DNA of 64,000 bases from Mesorhizobium sp. RMAD-H1. GTDB taxonomy: Bacteria > Pseudomonadota > Alphaproteobacteria > Rhizobiales > Rhizobiaceae. Shown here piece by piece: positions 24,173 to 33,027 of this stretch (positions are counted from its first letter, which is position 1; each line of letters opens with the position of its first letter). A program made the translations under genes and the position numbers. The notes below the pieces were generated by a model. The model was not told where the DNA came from, did not search any database, and saw nothing but the letters and a program-made list of their open reading frames with translations. The stretch covers positions 372,001 to 436,000 of the forward strand of contig NZ_JACHWN010000003.1 in NCBI RefSeq assembly GCF_014191375.1. The letters are read 5' to 3'.

Positions 24173-26257
24173 TCAGTTCACTCTCAGAAATGCGGTATCG
24201 CATGGATGATGGAGCAGTTCCGACAACTCGCTGTCCAGGTGCAGGATCGAGATCGACGCTCCCACCATATCCAGCGAGGTGCAGTAGTGACCGACCCAGT
24301 TTGCTTCGATGGTGATATCCTTGGCACTCAGACGCTGCGCGACACGTCGGAACAGAATGTAGAGCTCCATGAGCGGCGTCGCTCCGAATGAATTGACGAG
24401 CACCGCGACGCGGTCGCCAGGTACCGCCTTCATTTCCGAGAATATCCGATCCATGATCCGGTCGGTGATCTCGTCGGCAGGCATCATCCGGTCACGCACG
24501 ACGCCGCGCTCACCATGGATGCCCATGCCGATCTCGATATCGTTCGGCCCGATCTCGAAATTGTGCCGCCGGGTCTGCGGCAACGAGCAAGGCTCGAGCG
24601 CCACGCCCATGGTGAATGTGCGGTCGTTCGCCTTGCGCGTGACGGCCTCGCATTCGGCGAGGGAAAGTCCGCGGTCGCAGGCCGCCCCGGCGATCTTGAA
24701 GACGAAAATATTCCCCGCCACGCCGCGCCGTCCTTCGCGATCCTCAATAGGGGAGGAGGCTATGTCGTCGGTGGTCAAAACGGTGCGGACCTCTATACCC
24801 TCCTCCTGCGCCATTTCCGCCGCCATTTCGAAGTTCATGACATCGCCTGCGTAATTGCCATAGACGAACAGGACACCTTTGCCCCCGGAAGCCGCTTTCG
24901 CGCATTCCAAGATAGGCGTCGGGGGAGGCGAGGAAAAAATATTGCCGATGGCGACGGCATCGGCAAGCCCCTTGCCGACATAGCCCAGAAAGCAGGGCTC
25001 ATGTCCGGTTCCCCCGCCGATGACGAGGCCCACCTTGCCCGTGCGAGGGCCGTGTTTCGCTACCAGGCTTCGGTTCGATCCCTTGATCGGCTGGATATAG
25101 GCGGCGTGCGCCTTCGTTACGCCATCCAGCATTTCCTCCACCACGTCGTTAGGATTGTTGAGGAACTTCTTGATATGCGTGCGGAAATTACCTGCTGGCT
25201 GAGCCATTTCCCTGGAACGTGAGCGCTGCGATGCCTTTTGATCGAATTCCGTCACGCCATCGGCATTCAGTATGCCGCGGCCTGTCGCCGCATCGGTGAC
25301 GAGGACATTCACATACCCGCCTCTGAGCGCGGCCAGGATTGCCGGCACTTTATCGAAGCCCCCGGCGACGGCGATGCGCATTCCAATATTCTTCAGCATA
25401 TCCAGGGAGATGCCGATGGTCCGCTCGTCCAGCGGGCCGGCTACCGGATGCCCATGGGGATCTATGAACCGGCCAGCAACGACACCGACGGCATTTTTCG
25501 CCAGATATTCCTGGATGGAAACCGATTCAAAGAAGCCGCTGGTGTGAATGGTGGAATTCGGGCGCAGCGACGAAACGCCGAACAGCGCCTTGTTGGCTCG
25601 GGCGAGGACCGCGAACTGTTCCTCCAACAGCGCTTCCTGCAGGAGTGCCGAACGGACCTCCACGCTGGAGACGATCGCCGGCGCGGTGATGTTGACCAGC
25701 CTGGCGCCAATGGCGGTGGCAACCGCCGAGGCACAAAGCTCCGGCGTATAGGCGAAAGTCGCACGCGTGCCGCCCGTCGCCTGCACCACGGTCATGTCCT
25801 GCAGATTGGAAACCGACAGTTTTTCCGCAATCGACAGCGTGGTGCGCCCCCAGGCAACGGCAAGCGTGTCTCCGGATTTCAGGAGCTTTGCCAATGCCTG
25901 AGCGCCGGCTGAACCCAGACGGTCGATAAGCGCCCGGGACCCGTCGTCGCTTGGCACGACCAGGCAATCGGCCAGGCCGAAATGGCGCTTGAGTTCCTGT
26001 GCGATCGAAAGTGAACTGAGCCGTTCGGGCTCAAGGGAGATGTTGACGATGCCCCGGTCACGGGCGTCGGCGAGATAGCTGTTCACCGTTGCGCGTGATA
26101 TGCCCATGATCTCGGCGATATCGCCCTGGGTACGGCCTTCCTCGTAGTAGAGCCAACAGGCCCAGACATAGGGATCATCACCATAACGAAGAGGCATGAT
26201 ATCCGCTTCTTCGGATGATCCTGCCTTTTTTGCTGCTACTTTCTTCGCTGATGACAT
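24173..26257 (-). CDS. SorC-family regulator fused to dihydroxyacetone kinase K domain
   Basis: A 694-residue fusion. Residues ~25-345 are a SorC/DeoR-type sugar-binding regulator: HTH YYEEGRTQGDIAEIMGISRA then an effector domain with GxxTLAVAWGRTT-like nucleoside-fold segments. After a short linker, ~365-694 is a DhaK (Dak1) domain with all active-site elements: GGGTGHEPCF, GNYAGDVMNF and GMGIHGERG, whose His forms the covalent hemiaminal with the ketose. The protein could sense its substrate and present it to DhaL. ATG 26257 is used; ATG 26197 is an alternative. The frame is continuous, so this is not two adjacent genes. Confidence 0.9.
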   Translation of the reverse strand: MSSAKKVAAKKAGSSEEADIMPLRYGDDPYVWACWLYYEEGRTQGDIAEIMGISRATVNSYLADARDRGIVNISLEPERLSSLSIAQELKRHFGLADCLVVPSDDGSRALIDRLGSAGAQALAKLLKSGDTLAVAWGRTTLSIAEKLSVSNLQDMTVVQATGGTRATFAYTPELCASAVATAIGARLVNITAPAIVSSVEVRSALLQEALLEEQFAVLARANKALFGVSSLRPNSTIHTSGFFESVSIQEYLAKNAVGVVAGRFIDPHGHPVAGPLDERTIGISLDMLKNIGMRIAVAGGFDKVPAILAALRGGYVNVLVTDAATGRGILNADGVTEFDQKASQRSRSREMAQPAGNFRTHIKKFLNNPNDVVEEMLDGVTKAHAAYIQPIKGSNRSLVAKHGPRTGKVGLVIGGGTGHEPCFLGYVGKGLADAVAIGNIFSSPPPTPILECAKAASGGKGVLFVYGNYAGDVMNFEMAAEMAQEEGIEVRTVLTTDDIASSPIEDREGRRGVAGNIFVFKIAGAACDRGLSLAECEAVTRKANDRTFTMGVALEPCSLPQTRRHNFEIGPNDIEIGMGIHGERGVVRDRMMPADEITDRIMDRIFSEMKAVPGDRVAVLVNSFGATPLMELYILFRRVAQRLSAKDITIEANWVGHYCTSLDMVGASISILHLDSELSELLHHPCDTAFLRVN

Positions 26258-26343
26258 CCGTTTTGTAACTCTGCGCTCGCATCTCGATGATGGCGCCGAA
26301 GATGACGGCGATGTGTCACCGGTTCAAGCGTTTTTGCAATGGC

Positions 26344-26370
26344 GCGTGGCCGGGTTTGTCCCGGCCACGC
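26344..26370 (-). other. Intercistronic stem-loop before the SorC-DhaK gene
   Basis: Perfect 11-bp stem (26344-26354 with 26360-26370) and a five-base loop in the 156-bp gap between dhaL 2 and the SorC-DhaK gene. No T-run follows on the minus strand. It may limit read-through into the regulator gene or stabilise the upstream mRNA. Confidence 0.5.
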
Positions 26371-26413
26371 AGCGCTCGGGTTTTTCGCTCGCAGCATGGC
26401 CGGTGGCCCGCGA

Positions 26414-27055
26414 TCAGTGGAGCTTGCCCGATGCGCCGAGCGACAGCTCTTTCAGAATGATCGCACAGGACGTGGCGCCCGCGTCCAGCACGCCGAGCGA
26501 GCGCTCGCCGAGCCGGCTTGCGCGACCGATCTTCGCCACGAGATCGATCGTGGAGTCGCGACCCTGCTCCGCCGCGGCGACAAGGGCCTGGAGAGCATCC
26601 GAGAAGGACTTTCCGGAAGCGGTTGCGGTGTCGAAGGCTTCCACGGCGGGCACGAACGTATCGAGCAGGGTCTTGTCGCCGACCTTGGCCGATCCGATCG
26701 ACTGGATACCGGCAAGGCCTGCGTGAAGCATGGTGCTGAATGCCGTGGCATCGATCTCCTCGACGCCTTCGAGCTTCTCGGCAAACTCGGTGAACATGAC
26801 GCCATAGAGAGGGCCCATGGACCCGCCGATTTCCGTCATCAGCACCGTACCGAGCGTATCAAGGGATTCGCCCAGCGAAACGTTCTTGCCCCTGAGGCGT
26901 TCGGCGGCCATGCCGAAACCCTTGGCCATGTTGACCCCGTGATCGCCGTCGCCGATCTTGCCGTCGATCTCGCTGAGATAGGCGCGGTTTTCGATGATCC
27001 GGTCGGCTATGGCCAGAACGATGTCGCCGGACGAGGCATTGCTGAATGTCTGCAT
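26414..27055 (-). CDS. Dihydroxyacetone kinase L subunit (DhaL) 2
   Basis: A 213-residue DhaL protein with a canonical nucleotide site, EIDGKIGDGDHGVNMAKG (~28-46), plus GGSMGPLYGVMF and GERSLGVLDAGA. It starts 12 bp after the stop of dhaK, so the pair forms a two-subunit kinase. The likely substrate is a keto-triose or keto-tetrose made by the dehydrogenase encoded upstream. Known DAK-family relatives include D- and L-erythrulose kinases (DerK, LerK) as well as dihydroxyacetone kinases. Confidence 0.9.
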   Translation of the reverse strand: MQTFSNASSGDIVLAIADRIIENRAYLSEIDGKIGDGDHGVNMAKGFGMAAERLRGKNVSLGESLDTLGTVLMTEIGGSMGPLYGVMFTEFAEKLEGVEEIDATAFSTMLHAGLAGIQSIGSAKVGDKTLLDTFVPAVEAFDTATASGKSFSDALQALVAAAEQGRDSTIDLVAKIGRASRLGERSLGVLDAGATSCAIILKELSLGASGKLH

Positions 27056-27067
27056 GTCTCAACTTTC

Positions 27068-28060
27068 TTACAAAAGCGCTGTGCAATGGACCTCGACGTC
27101 GAGGAGTTCCTTCAATTCCGCGTCGAGCGCCATGACGGTCAATGTGGCACCGACCATTTCGAGGGAGGTGAAGTAGTTACCGACATAGGTGCGGTAAATC
27201 TTCAGGCCGCGGCCGGTGATTTCCGCTTCGATCGTATCGTTGAGGATATAGAGCTCATTGAGCGGGGTCGCGCCGAGGCCCGAGACGAGCACGGCCACCT
27301 CGGTGCCTTCGGGCAGGTCATGGTCGTCAAGGACGATCTTGCACATATCCCTGGCGATCGCATCCGCGGTCTTCAGGGGTTCGACACGCACGCCGGGCTC
27401 GCCATGATGCCCGATGCCGACTTCCATCGTGCCGGGTTCGATCTGGAAATTCGGATGCCCGACCGCCGGCAATGTGCAGGGTCCAAGGCCGACGCCGATC
27501 GAGCGGCAATTGTCGATGGCTTTCTGGGCGGTTGCGCGGACTTCTTCAAGCGAAGCACCGCTTGCCGCCTTGGCTCCGCCGATCTTCCACATGAAGATCT
27601 CGCCGGCCACGCCGCGGCGTTTTTCCCTCTCTTCCGGGGGGGCCGAGCATACATCGTCATTGGCGACGACCGTCGCGACCTCGATGCCTTCCTTGGCGGC
27701 CATCTTCACCGCCATCTTCACGTTCATGTTGTCGCCGGCATAATTGCCGTAGAGGCAGACGACGCCCTTGCCGCCATTGGCCTCCCGAAACGCATCGTGG
27801 AAGCTCTTGGCCGTGGGAGACGAGAAAAGTTCGCCGACGGCAACGGCGTCCAGCATGTTCCTGCCGGTGTAGCCGATGAAGGCCGGCTCATGGCCTGAGC
27901 CGCCACCGGTTACCACGCCGACCTTGCCTTGATAAGGCGCGTTCCTGGCAGCGATCACGCGCGGGTTTTCCGCGAGGCGAACAATGTCGGAATGAGCTTT
28001 CACAAAACCTTTGACGGTATCCTCGACGACGTCATCGGGGTTGTTGATGAATCGCTGCAT
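27068..28060 (-). CDS. Dihydroxyacetone kinase K subunit (DhaK)
   Basis: A 330-residue DhaK/Dak1 protein that binds a short ketose covalently. The active-site features are present: GGGSGHEPAF (~58), GNYAGDNMN (~107) and the covalent His in EVGIGHHGEPG (~215). It follows the SDR gene by 16 bp and precedes dhaL 2 by 12 bp. It lacks the fused regulator or L domain carried by the other two DhaK-type proteins of the window. The substrate is probably dihydroxyacetone or an erythrulose enantiomer; the sequence alone does not say which. Confidence 0.92.
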   Translation of the reverse strand: MQRFINNPDDVVEDTVKGFVKAHSDIVRLAENPRVIAARNAPYQGKVGVVTGGGSGHEPAFIGYTGRNMLDAVAVGELFSSPTAKSFHDAFREANGGKGVVCLYGNYAGDNMNVKMAVKMAAKEGIEVATVVANDDVCSAPPEEREKRRGVAGEIFMWKIGGAKAASGASLEEVRATAQKAIDNCRSIGVGLGPCTLPAVGHPNFQIEPGTMEVGIGHHGEPGVRVEPLKTADAIARDMCKIVLDDHDLPEGTEVAVLVSGLGATPLNELYILNDTIEAEITGRGLKIYRTYVGNYFTSLEMVGATLTVMALDAELKELLDVEVHCTALL

Positions 28061-28076
28061 AATGTCTCCTATAAGC

Positions 28077-28850
28077 TCACAGTATCGTATAGCCGCCGTC
28101 GATCAGGAGATCGGCGCCGGTGATCATGTCCGCACCCGCGGACGCCAGGAAAACGGCTGCAGCCGCGATCTCTTCCGGATAAGCGAAACGGCCGGCCGGG
28201 ATGCGTTTCTTGGCGGCTTCGCCCTTTTCGCCCGCCCATGCCTTCTTGCCCAGCTCGGTCAGAACGATGGTAGGGGAGATGGTGTTGACGTTGATGCCGT
28301 GGCGTCCCCATTCGGCGGCAAAGGTTTTCGACATGCCGATCACCCCGAATTTCGAGGCGCAATAGGCGACGTGCTCCTCGATGGCAACGGTGCCGGCCTG
28401 CGAGGCGATATTGATTATCTTGCCGCCCTGGCCGGCTGCGATCATGGCCTTGCCGACGGCTTGGGTGACAAGGAACGTCCCCTTCAGGTTTATATCGATG
28501 GTCTTGTCCCAGTGGTCGAGCGAGAGCTCTTCCGCCGGCGCGAGGAATACGACCCCGGCGCTATTGACCGCGATGTCGATCCTGCCGAAGGCGGCGATGA
28601 CGTCGGCAATCGCCTTGTTGACCGATTCCGCTTTGGAAACATCGCAGGCGAACGGCTTTGCGCCGCCGCCGATTGCGTCGGCCTTGGCCGTGGCGATGGA
28701 AATGTCGATATCCAGGATGGCGACCTTTGCCCCCTTCGCGGCGAAGGCGGACGCGATGGCCGCGCCGATGCCTGAACCTCCGCCGGTTACCAGGGCAACC
28801 TTGCCGGAGAGCGGAAAATCAAGATCGATATGAGGAGTTGCTTCGGTCAT
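28077..28850 (-). CDS. SDR dehydrogenase, GolD/DthD (polyol dehydrogenase) type
   Basis: A 257-residue classical SDR: TGGGSGIG cofactor motif (~23), NSAG, NIASQAG and YCASK catalytic region, and the C-terminus DLLIDGGYTI typical of the GolD/DthD group. Those enzymes oxidise D-threitol or D-arabitol with NAD. The gene sits between an ABC importer and dhaK/dhaL, so a route polyol to ketose to ketose phosphate is plausible, for example D-threitol to D-erythrulose to D-erythrulose 4-phosphate. The substrate is inferred from family and context only. Confidence 0.85.
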   Translation of the reverse strand: MTEATPHIDLDFPLSGKVALVTGGGSGIGAAIASAFAAKGAKVAILDIDISIATAKADAIGGGAKPFACDVSKAESVNKAIADVIAAFGRIDIAVNSAGVVFLAPAEELSLDHWDKTIDINLKGTFLVTQAVGKAMIAAGQGGKIINIASQAGTVAIEEHVAYCASKFGVIGMSKTFAAEWGRHGINVNTISPTIVLTELGKKAWAGEKGEAAKKRIPAGRFAYPEEIAAAAVFLASAGADMITGADLLIDGGYTIL

Positions 28851-28869
28851 TTCTAAAGGCCTTGGTTGG

Positions 28870-28898
28870 CGATGCGGGGCGATAATCGCCCCGCATCG
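28870..28898 (-). other. Stem-loop after the polyol binding-protein gene
   Basis: Perfect 13-bp inverted repeat (28870-28882 with 28886-28898) and a three-base loop, just 5 bp after the binding-protein stop and before the SDR gene. No T-run. It is the same arrangement as the hairpins at 3725 and 44262 and probably favours accumulation of the binding-protein mRNA. Confidence 0.6.
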
Positions 28899-28903
28899 AT
28901 GTC

Positions 28904-29893
28904 TTACTTGCGGGTTTCCAGCAGCTTATCGACGTTTTCCGAAGTGACCGGAGTCCAAGGGACGTTGTAGATCTTGTCCTTGCCGTCATTGAAAGGCATG
29001 TCCGGATACTGGGTCCAGATATCGGATTCCGGCTTGTAGTCGCCCTTTTTCGCGTGGAAGATCGCCAGATCGAGTGCGCCTTGCGCCTGAGCGCGGGCAT
29101 CCTGGAGGATCGTGGTCATCGTCCCGGCCTTGACGGCATGCAAGGCGTCCGTGATGCCGTCGATGCCGGCAATGGCGAAGTCCTCGGTCTTCAGATTGGC
29201 TGCCTTGATGGCTTCGATCGCACCGAGCGCCATTTCATCGTTCTGGCCGATAACACCGTTGATCTGGCCCGGATGCGCCGTCAGCCAGTTTTCCATCAGC
29301 GTCTGAGCTTCGGCGCGCGACCAGTTGGCCGTCTGGTCCTCGAGAACCTTGACTTCCGGGCATTCGGCGAGCGCCTTCTTGTTGCCCTCCAGCCGGGAGA
29401 TCTGGGCCGACTGGCCGATCGGCCCTTCGAGGATCACCACATTGCCCTTGCAGCCGATTTTGTCGAGGATGGTCTTGGCTTCCATATAGCCGGAGACGGT
29501 GTCGTCCGAACCGACATAGGATGTGAGAAGGTCGGAGTTCACGCGCGTGTTGGATCCGATAACCGGGATACCGGCGTCATGCGCCGCCTGGACGGCGGTG
29601 GCGCCGGCCTCGATGTCGATCGGCACGAAGATGATCGCGTCGTATTTCTGCGTGATCATCGTGTTGAACTGCTCCTGCTGAACGAGCGCGTCGTAGCGGC
29701 CGTCGAAGACGGTAAGCTCGACGTCACCCTTCTTCACTGCCGGATGGTCTTCCAGGGCGGCCGACCATATCTGCATGAACTCCGCATTCAGACCGTAGAC
29801 AGCGGCGCCCACCTTGATCTTCTTGTCCTGCGCCAGCATCGGCGAGGCCATCAGCGCAGTCGCTGCTGCAAGCGCAATCAAAAGCTTCTTCAT
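28904..29893 (-). CDS. Polyol/sugar ABC transporter substrate-binding protein
   Basis: A 329-residue Peripla_BP_4 receptor with a Sec signal peptide (MKKLLIALAAATALMASPML, cleaved after LAQ). ATG 29893 follows GGAGGAGAAAGAG. The ligand-contact region NDEMALGAIEAIKA and the GPIGQSAQISRLEG segment are typical of ribose/polyol receptors. It is the third gene of an operon (ATPase, permease, receptor, SDR, DhaK, DhaL). By context the ligand is probably a C4 or C3 polyol or ketose. Confidence 0.9.
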   Translation of the reverse strand: MKKLLIALAAATALMASPMLAQDKKIKVGAAVYGLNAEFMQIWSAALEDHPAVKKGDVELTVFDGRYDALVQQEQFNTMITQKYDAIIFVPIDIEAGATAVQAAHDAGIPVIGSNTRVNSDLLTSYVGSDDTVSGYMEAKTILDKIGCKGNVVILEGPIGQSAQISRLEGNKKALAECPEVKVLEDQTANWSRAEAQTLMENWLTAHPGQINGVIGQNDEMALGAIEAIKAANLKTEDFAIAGIDGITDALHAVKAGTMTTILQDARAQAQGALDLAIFHAKKGDYKPESDIWTQYPDMPFNDGKDKIYNVPWTPVTSENVDKLLETRK

Positions 29894-29982
29894 TCTCTTT
29901 CTCCTCCGTTGAATTCCCGGCCACCACATCGATGCGCCGAAGAGTTGGGATGCGGTTCGGCCGCTGCCCTTTGTCAGGGGCT

Positions 29983-30984
29983 TCAGGCGCCCTGATTCCG
30001 TTTCTGGTCCAGCATGACGGCGCCGACGATCAGGGCGCCCTTCAGGACCTGTTGGTAATAGGATTGGACGCCCATCAGGTCTAAACCGTTATTCATGACA
30101 CCGATGATGAGAGCGCCGACAAGGGTGCCGGTGATGCGGCCCAATCCGCCCGAAAGGCTCGTGCCCCCGATAACGACGGCTGCAATGGCATCGAGCTCAT
30201 ATGAAATGCCGGCCTGCGGCAGCGCAGATCCGGTCCGGGCCGAAAGCAGCATGCCCGCAAGCCCGGCGAGGCCGCCCGAGATGATGTAAACCAGCAGGCG
30301 CAGCCGCGAGACATTGATGCCCGAGGTGACGGCCGCATGCGGGTTCCCGCCGGCTGCATAGATATAGCGGCCGAAGCGGGTACGGTTCAGGACCCACCAC
30401 GAAACCAGGAAAACGATCGCCAGCAGCACGACCGGCATCGGTATGCCCAGGATGTTGCCGGTCCCGATCCAGCGGAACTCGGGCGTCAGGGCGGGTACCG
30501 GGCGCCCGCCGCCATAAAGCAATGTCATGCCGCGGGCCGCCGATAGCATGCCGAGGGTGGCGACGAAGGCCGGCACCGCGAACCGTGAGACAATGATGCC
30601 CACGATCGAGCCGCAGGCAATGCCGACCAGGAGCCCGATCGGCAGCGCAATGAAGGCCGAATATGGGGCACCGGGAACGCCGGCGGTCGAAGAGGTGGTG
30701 GCGAAACTCGCGCTGACGATGCCCGCCAGGGCGACAACCGAACCGACCGAAAGATCGATGCCGCGGGTGAGAATGACGAAGGTCATTCCGATCGCCAGGA
30801 TACCGTTGATGGACGTCTGCAGCAGGACATTGGAGATATTGCCGGCAGTCAGGAAATATTCGTTCGATACCGAAAGGGCCAATGCCAGCAGAAGAAACGC
30901 GATAAAGATCCCGTATTCCTGAATGATAAGTTTGCGCTGTTCGGAGCTGAACCAGGCGCTGAGCGAATTATTCTGGGTGGACAC
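29983..30984 (-). CDS. Polyol/sugar ABC transporter permease
   Basis: A 333-residue RbsC-like inner-membrane permease with about eight helices. It carries TRGIDLSVGSVVAL (~71) and the EAA-like loop GGNPHAAVTSGINV. A single permease gene implies a homodimeric channel, unlike the two-permease operon at 5.3-7.3 kb. It lies 54 bp after the ATPase gene and 90 bp before the receptor gene. Confidence 0.9.
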   Translation of the reverse strand: MSTQNNSLSAWFSSEQRKLIIQEYGIFIAFLLLALALSVSNEYFLTAGNISNVLLQTSINGILAIGMTFVILTRGIDLSVGSVVALAGIVSASFATTSSTAGVPGAPYSAFIALPIGLLVGIACGSIVGIIVSRFAVPAFVATLGMLSAARGMTLLYGGGRPVPALTPEFRWIGTGNILGIPMPVVLLAIVFLVSWWVLNRTRFGRYIYAAGGNPHAAVTSGINVSRLRLLVYIISGGLAGLAGMLLSARTGSALPQAGISYELDAIAAVVIGGTSLSGGLGRITGTLVGALIIGVMNNGLDLMGVQSYYQQVLKGALIVGAVMLDQKRNQGA

Positions 30985-31038
30985 GGATATTACCTCTTTA
31001 ATGGCGGCGATGTCGGGACCATGCCTGTTGTCTGAAGA

Positions 31039-32517
31039 TCAGGTCGACAGATGGACGAGCGACTGCGCGTCCGATTGTTCCCTGCTGTAGATCCCGGCGG
31101 ACCTTCCCCGGCGCATGACCATGATGCGGTCGGACATGCCTAGCACTTCATCGATCTCCGAAGAGATCATGACGACGGTGCCGCCTTCCTCGGCGAACTC
31201 GCAGATGATGCGGTAGATCTCCCGCTTGGCGCCGACGTCGACCCCGCGGGTCGGCTCGTCGAGCAGCAGGATCTTCGGCTTGCGAAGAAACCACTTGCCG
31301 AGGACGACCTTCTGCTGATTACCGCCGGAAAGGCCTGATACGGGCATCGTGTCCCGCGCTGCCTTGATGTGAAAGCGCTCCATCATGCGCCGGCTGGCAT
31401 CGACTTCCATGCGGCGGTTCATATTGAAGCGAGGGCTGAGTTCCGGGAGGCTGGCCATGCAGACATTGTTGCGCACGCTGTCGGCCAGGTTGAGCCCCGT
31501 CAGCTTGCGGTCCTCCGTTACGAAGGCGATGCCGTGGGTCATGGCATCCGACGGCTTCGTGACCGTGATATCCCGGCCGTCGATCCTGATGCTTCCTCGG
31601 AAAGTCGGGTCAAGCCCGAACAGGCAGTTGAAGATCTCGCTTCGGCCGGAGCCCATCAGGCCGTATATGCCGAGGATCTCGCCCTTATGGGCGGTGAAGG
31701 AAACGTCATCGATTTTGCCCGGCGCGGTAAGGCCGGCGACTTCGATGCCGGGGATACTGCTCGGGGCATTGGTCTTGATGTACTCCTCACCCAGTTCCCG
31801 GCCGACGATCATGCGGATGAGGCCGGCCCTGTCGATATCTGCGAGATTGCCGCTGCCGATATGATGGCCATCGCGGAAGACAGTATAGGAATCGGCGATC
31901 TGGAAGATTTCCGAGAGGCGATGGGATACATAGACGATGCCCTTGCCCTCGGCCTTGAGGCGCTTGACGGCCGCAAACAGGTGCTGGGCCTCCTTTTCGC
32001 CGATGGCGGAGGTCGGCTCGTCCATAAAGATGACTTCGGCATTGTGGCTCAATGCCTTGGCGATCTCGACCAGCTGAACCTGGGCCACCGAAAGGTTCAT
32101 CATCAATTGCGACGGGCGGATGTCGAAGCCGAGCCGATCCAGCAAGGCCTGCGCATTGCGGTTCATCGTCTTGAAATCGATGCCCCCGAAACGGCCGGAC
32201 GGTTCACGGCCAAGATAGATGTTCTCGGCAACCGTCATATGCGGCACCGGGCTCAGTTCCTGCTCGATGATCGCGATGCCGGCGGCGAGAGCTTCGGCAG
32301 GGGTTGAATAGGTCACTTCCACGCCACGCCGGCGGATCGATCCTCCGTCGCGCGAGTGAATTCCCATGAGGATTTTCAGAAAGGTGGATTTCCCCGCGCC
32401 GTTGCCTCCGCACAAGGCATGGACCGAGCCGGCACGCAGCTGCAGGCGCCCGTCGGACAGGGCCGCAACGCCGCCGAAGGACTTCCGCAATCCCTCGACC
32501 TCAAGCAGATATTCCAA
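31039..32517 (-). CDS. Polyol/sugar ABC transporter ATP-binding protein
   Basis: A 492-residue tandem ATPase of the RbsA/MglA type. NBD1 has GGNGAGKST (~33) and VIFMDEPTSA. NBD2 has SGGNQQKVVLGKW and LLLDEPTRGVDVG, so its Walker B glutamate is intact. It starts at a TTG (32517) with GGGAGG 7 bases upstream; the nearby ATG is out of frame. It is the first gene of the eight-gene minus-strand polyol operon and has a good sigma70-like promoter about 70 bp upstream. Confidence 0.9.
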   Translation of the reverse strand: MEYLLEVEGLRKSFGGVAALSDGRLQLRAGSVHALCGGNGAGKSTFLKILMGIHSRDGGSIRRRGVEVTYSTPAEALAAGIAIIEQELSPVPHMTVAENIYLGREPSGRFGGIDFKTMNRNAQALLDRLGFDIRPSQLMMNLSVAQVQLVEIAKALSHNAEVIFMDEPTSAIGEKEAQHLFAAVKRLKAEGKGIVYVSHRLSEIFQIADSYTVFRDGHHIGSGNLADIDRAGLIRMIVGRELGEEYIKTNAPSSIPGIEVAGLTAPGKIDDVSFTAHKGEILGIYGLMGSGRSEIFNCLFGLDPTFRGSIRIDGRDITVTKPSDAMTHGIAFVTEDRKLTGLNLADSVRNNVCMASLPELSPRFNMNRRMEVDASRRMMERFHIKAARDTMPVSGLSGGNQQKVVLGKWFLRKPKILLLDEPTRGVDVGAKREIYRIICEFAEEGGTVVMISSEIDEVLGMSDRIMVMRRGRSAGIYSREQSDAQSLVHLST

Positions 32518-32586
32518 GGCATGGCCTCCCGATTTCTACCCGGTCTGCGCCGGTTCACAACCCGGTCTTTCCCGCGCTGATTTTAC

Positions 32587-32616
32587 ATTATTCGAATAAG
32601 AGTCGACATTTGTCAA
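32587..32616 (-). promoter_or_regulatory. Promoter of the eight-gene polyol operon
   Basis: On the minus strand a consensus -35 TTGACA (32616-32611) is followed after 18 bases by AATAAT (32592-32587), five of six matches to the -10 consensus. The -10 lies inside the palindrome TTATTCGAATAA (32588-32599), a likely operator for the SorC domain or another repressor. Confidence 0.6.
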
Positions 32617-32769
32617 CTACAGTGCGCAGGCATATTTCTTCGCGGCGGTGGAGGGTGCCTACTTGGGGCATCTCTCGCTGGAGAGCCGACCAGCCGTCGC
32701 AAGACGCTTTGCTGAAAATCACGCGTTCTTGTCTTGCCTTCCGTTGGTTCTCTAGCCTATTTAGACGCT

Positions 32770-32908
32770 GTTCTCAGGGCGGGGTGGAATTCCCCACCGG
32801 CGGTATCGGGAGAGATCCCGGAGCCCGCGAGCGCTTTCGGCAATGTCGAAAGGTCAGCAGATCCGGTGCGATGCCGGAGCCGACGGTATAGTCCGGATGG
32901 AAGAGAAC
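32770..32908 (+). promoter_or_regulatory. FMN riboswitch (RFN element) of ribB
   Basis: The conserved blocks of the RFN element appear in order: CAGGGCGGGGTGGAATTCCC, ACCGGCGGT, AGCCCGCGAGC, TCAGCAGATCCGGTG, CCGGAGCCGACGGT and AGTCCGGATGGAAGAGA. The closing stem P1 is GTTCTC (32770-32775) with GAGAAC (32903-32908). FMN binding normally shuts off the downstream gene by blocking translation or transcription. It ends 119 bp before ribB. The remainder of 32618-32769 shows no gene. Confidence 0.96.
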
Positions 32909-33027
32909 AATGCAGCGAACGCCGTCCATGTGTCGGTGGGTCGTTGCTTGTTCGCCCAAGGGATATTTGGTGCTCGGTCACGGGCACGAAGATGCCGGCC
33001 ACCCGGCTAACCCTTGAAAGGCTTGGA

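Noticed and set aside
24173-26257. SorC and DhaK as two genes split by a missed stop
   Set aside because: The reading frame is continuous with a short linker and no internal ribosome site with start codon at the junction; the fusion is also a known architecture in relatives.
26339-27898. Plus-strand open frame of over 500 codons across dhaL/dhaK
   Set aside because: Antisense shadow of the dhaK/dhaL genes; no ribosome site and no similarity to a family.
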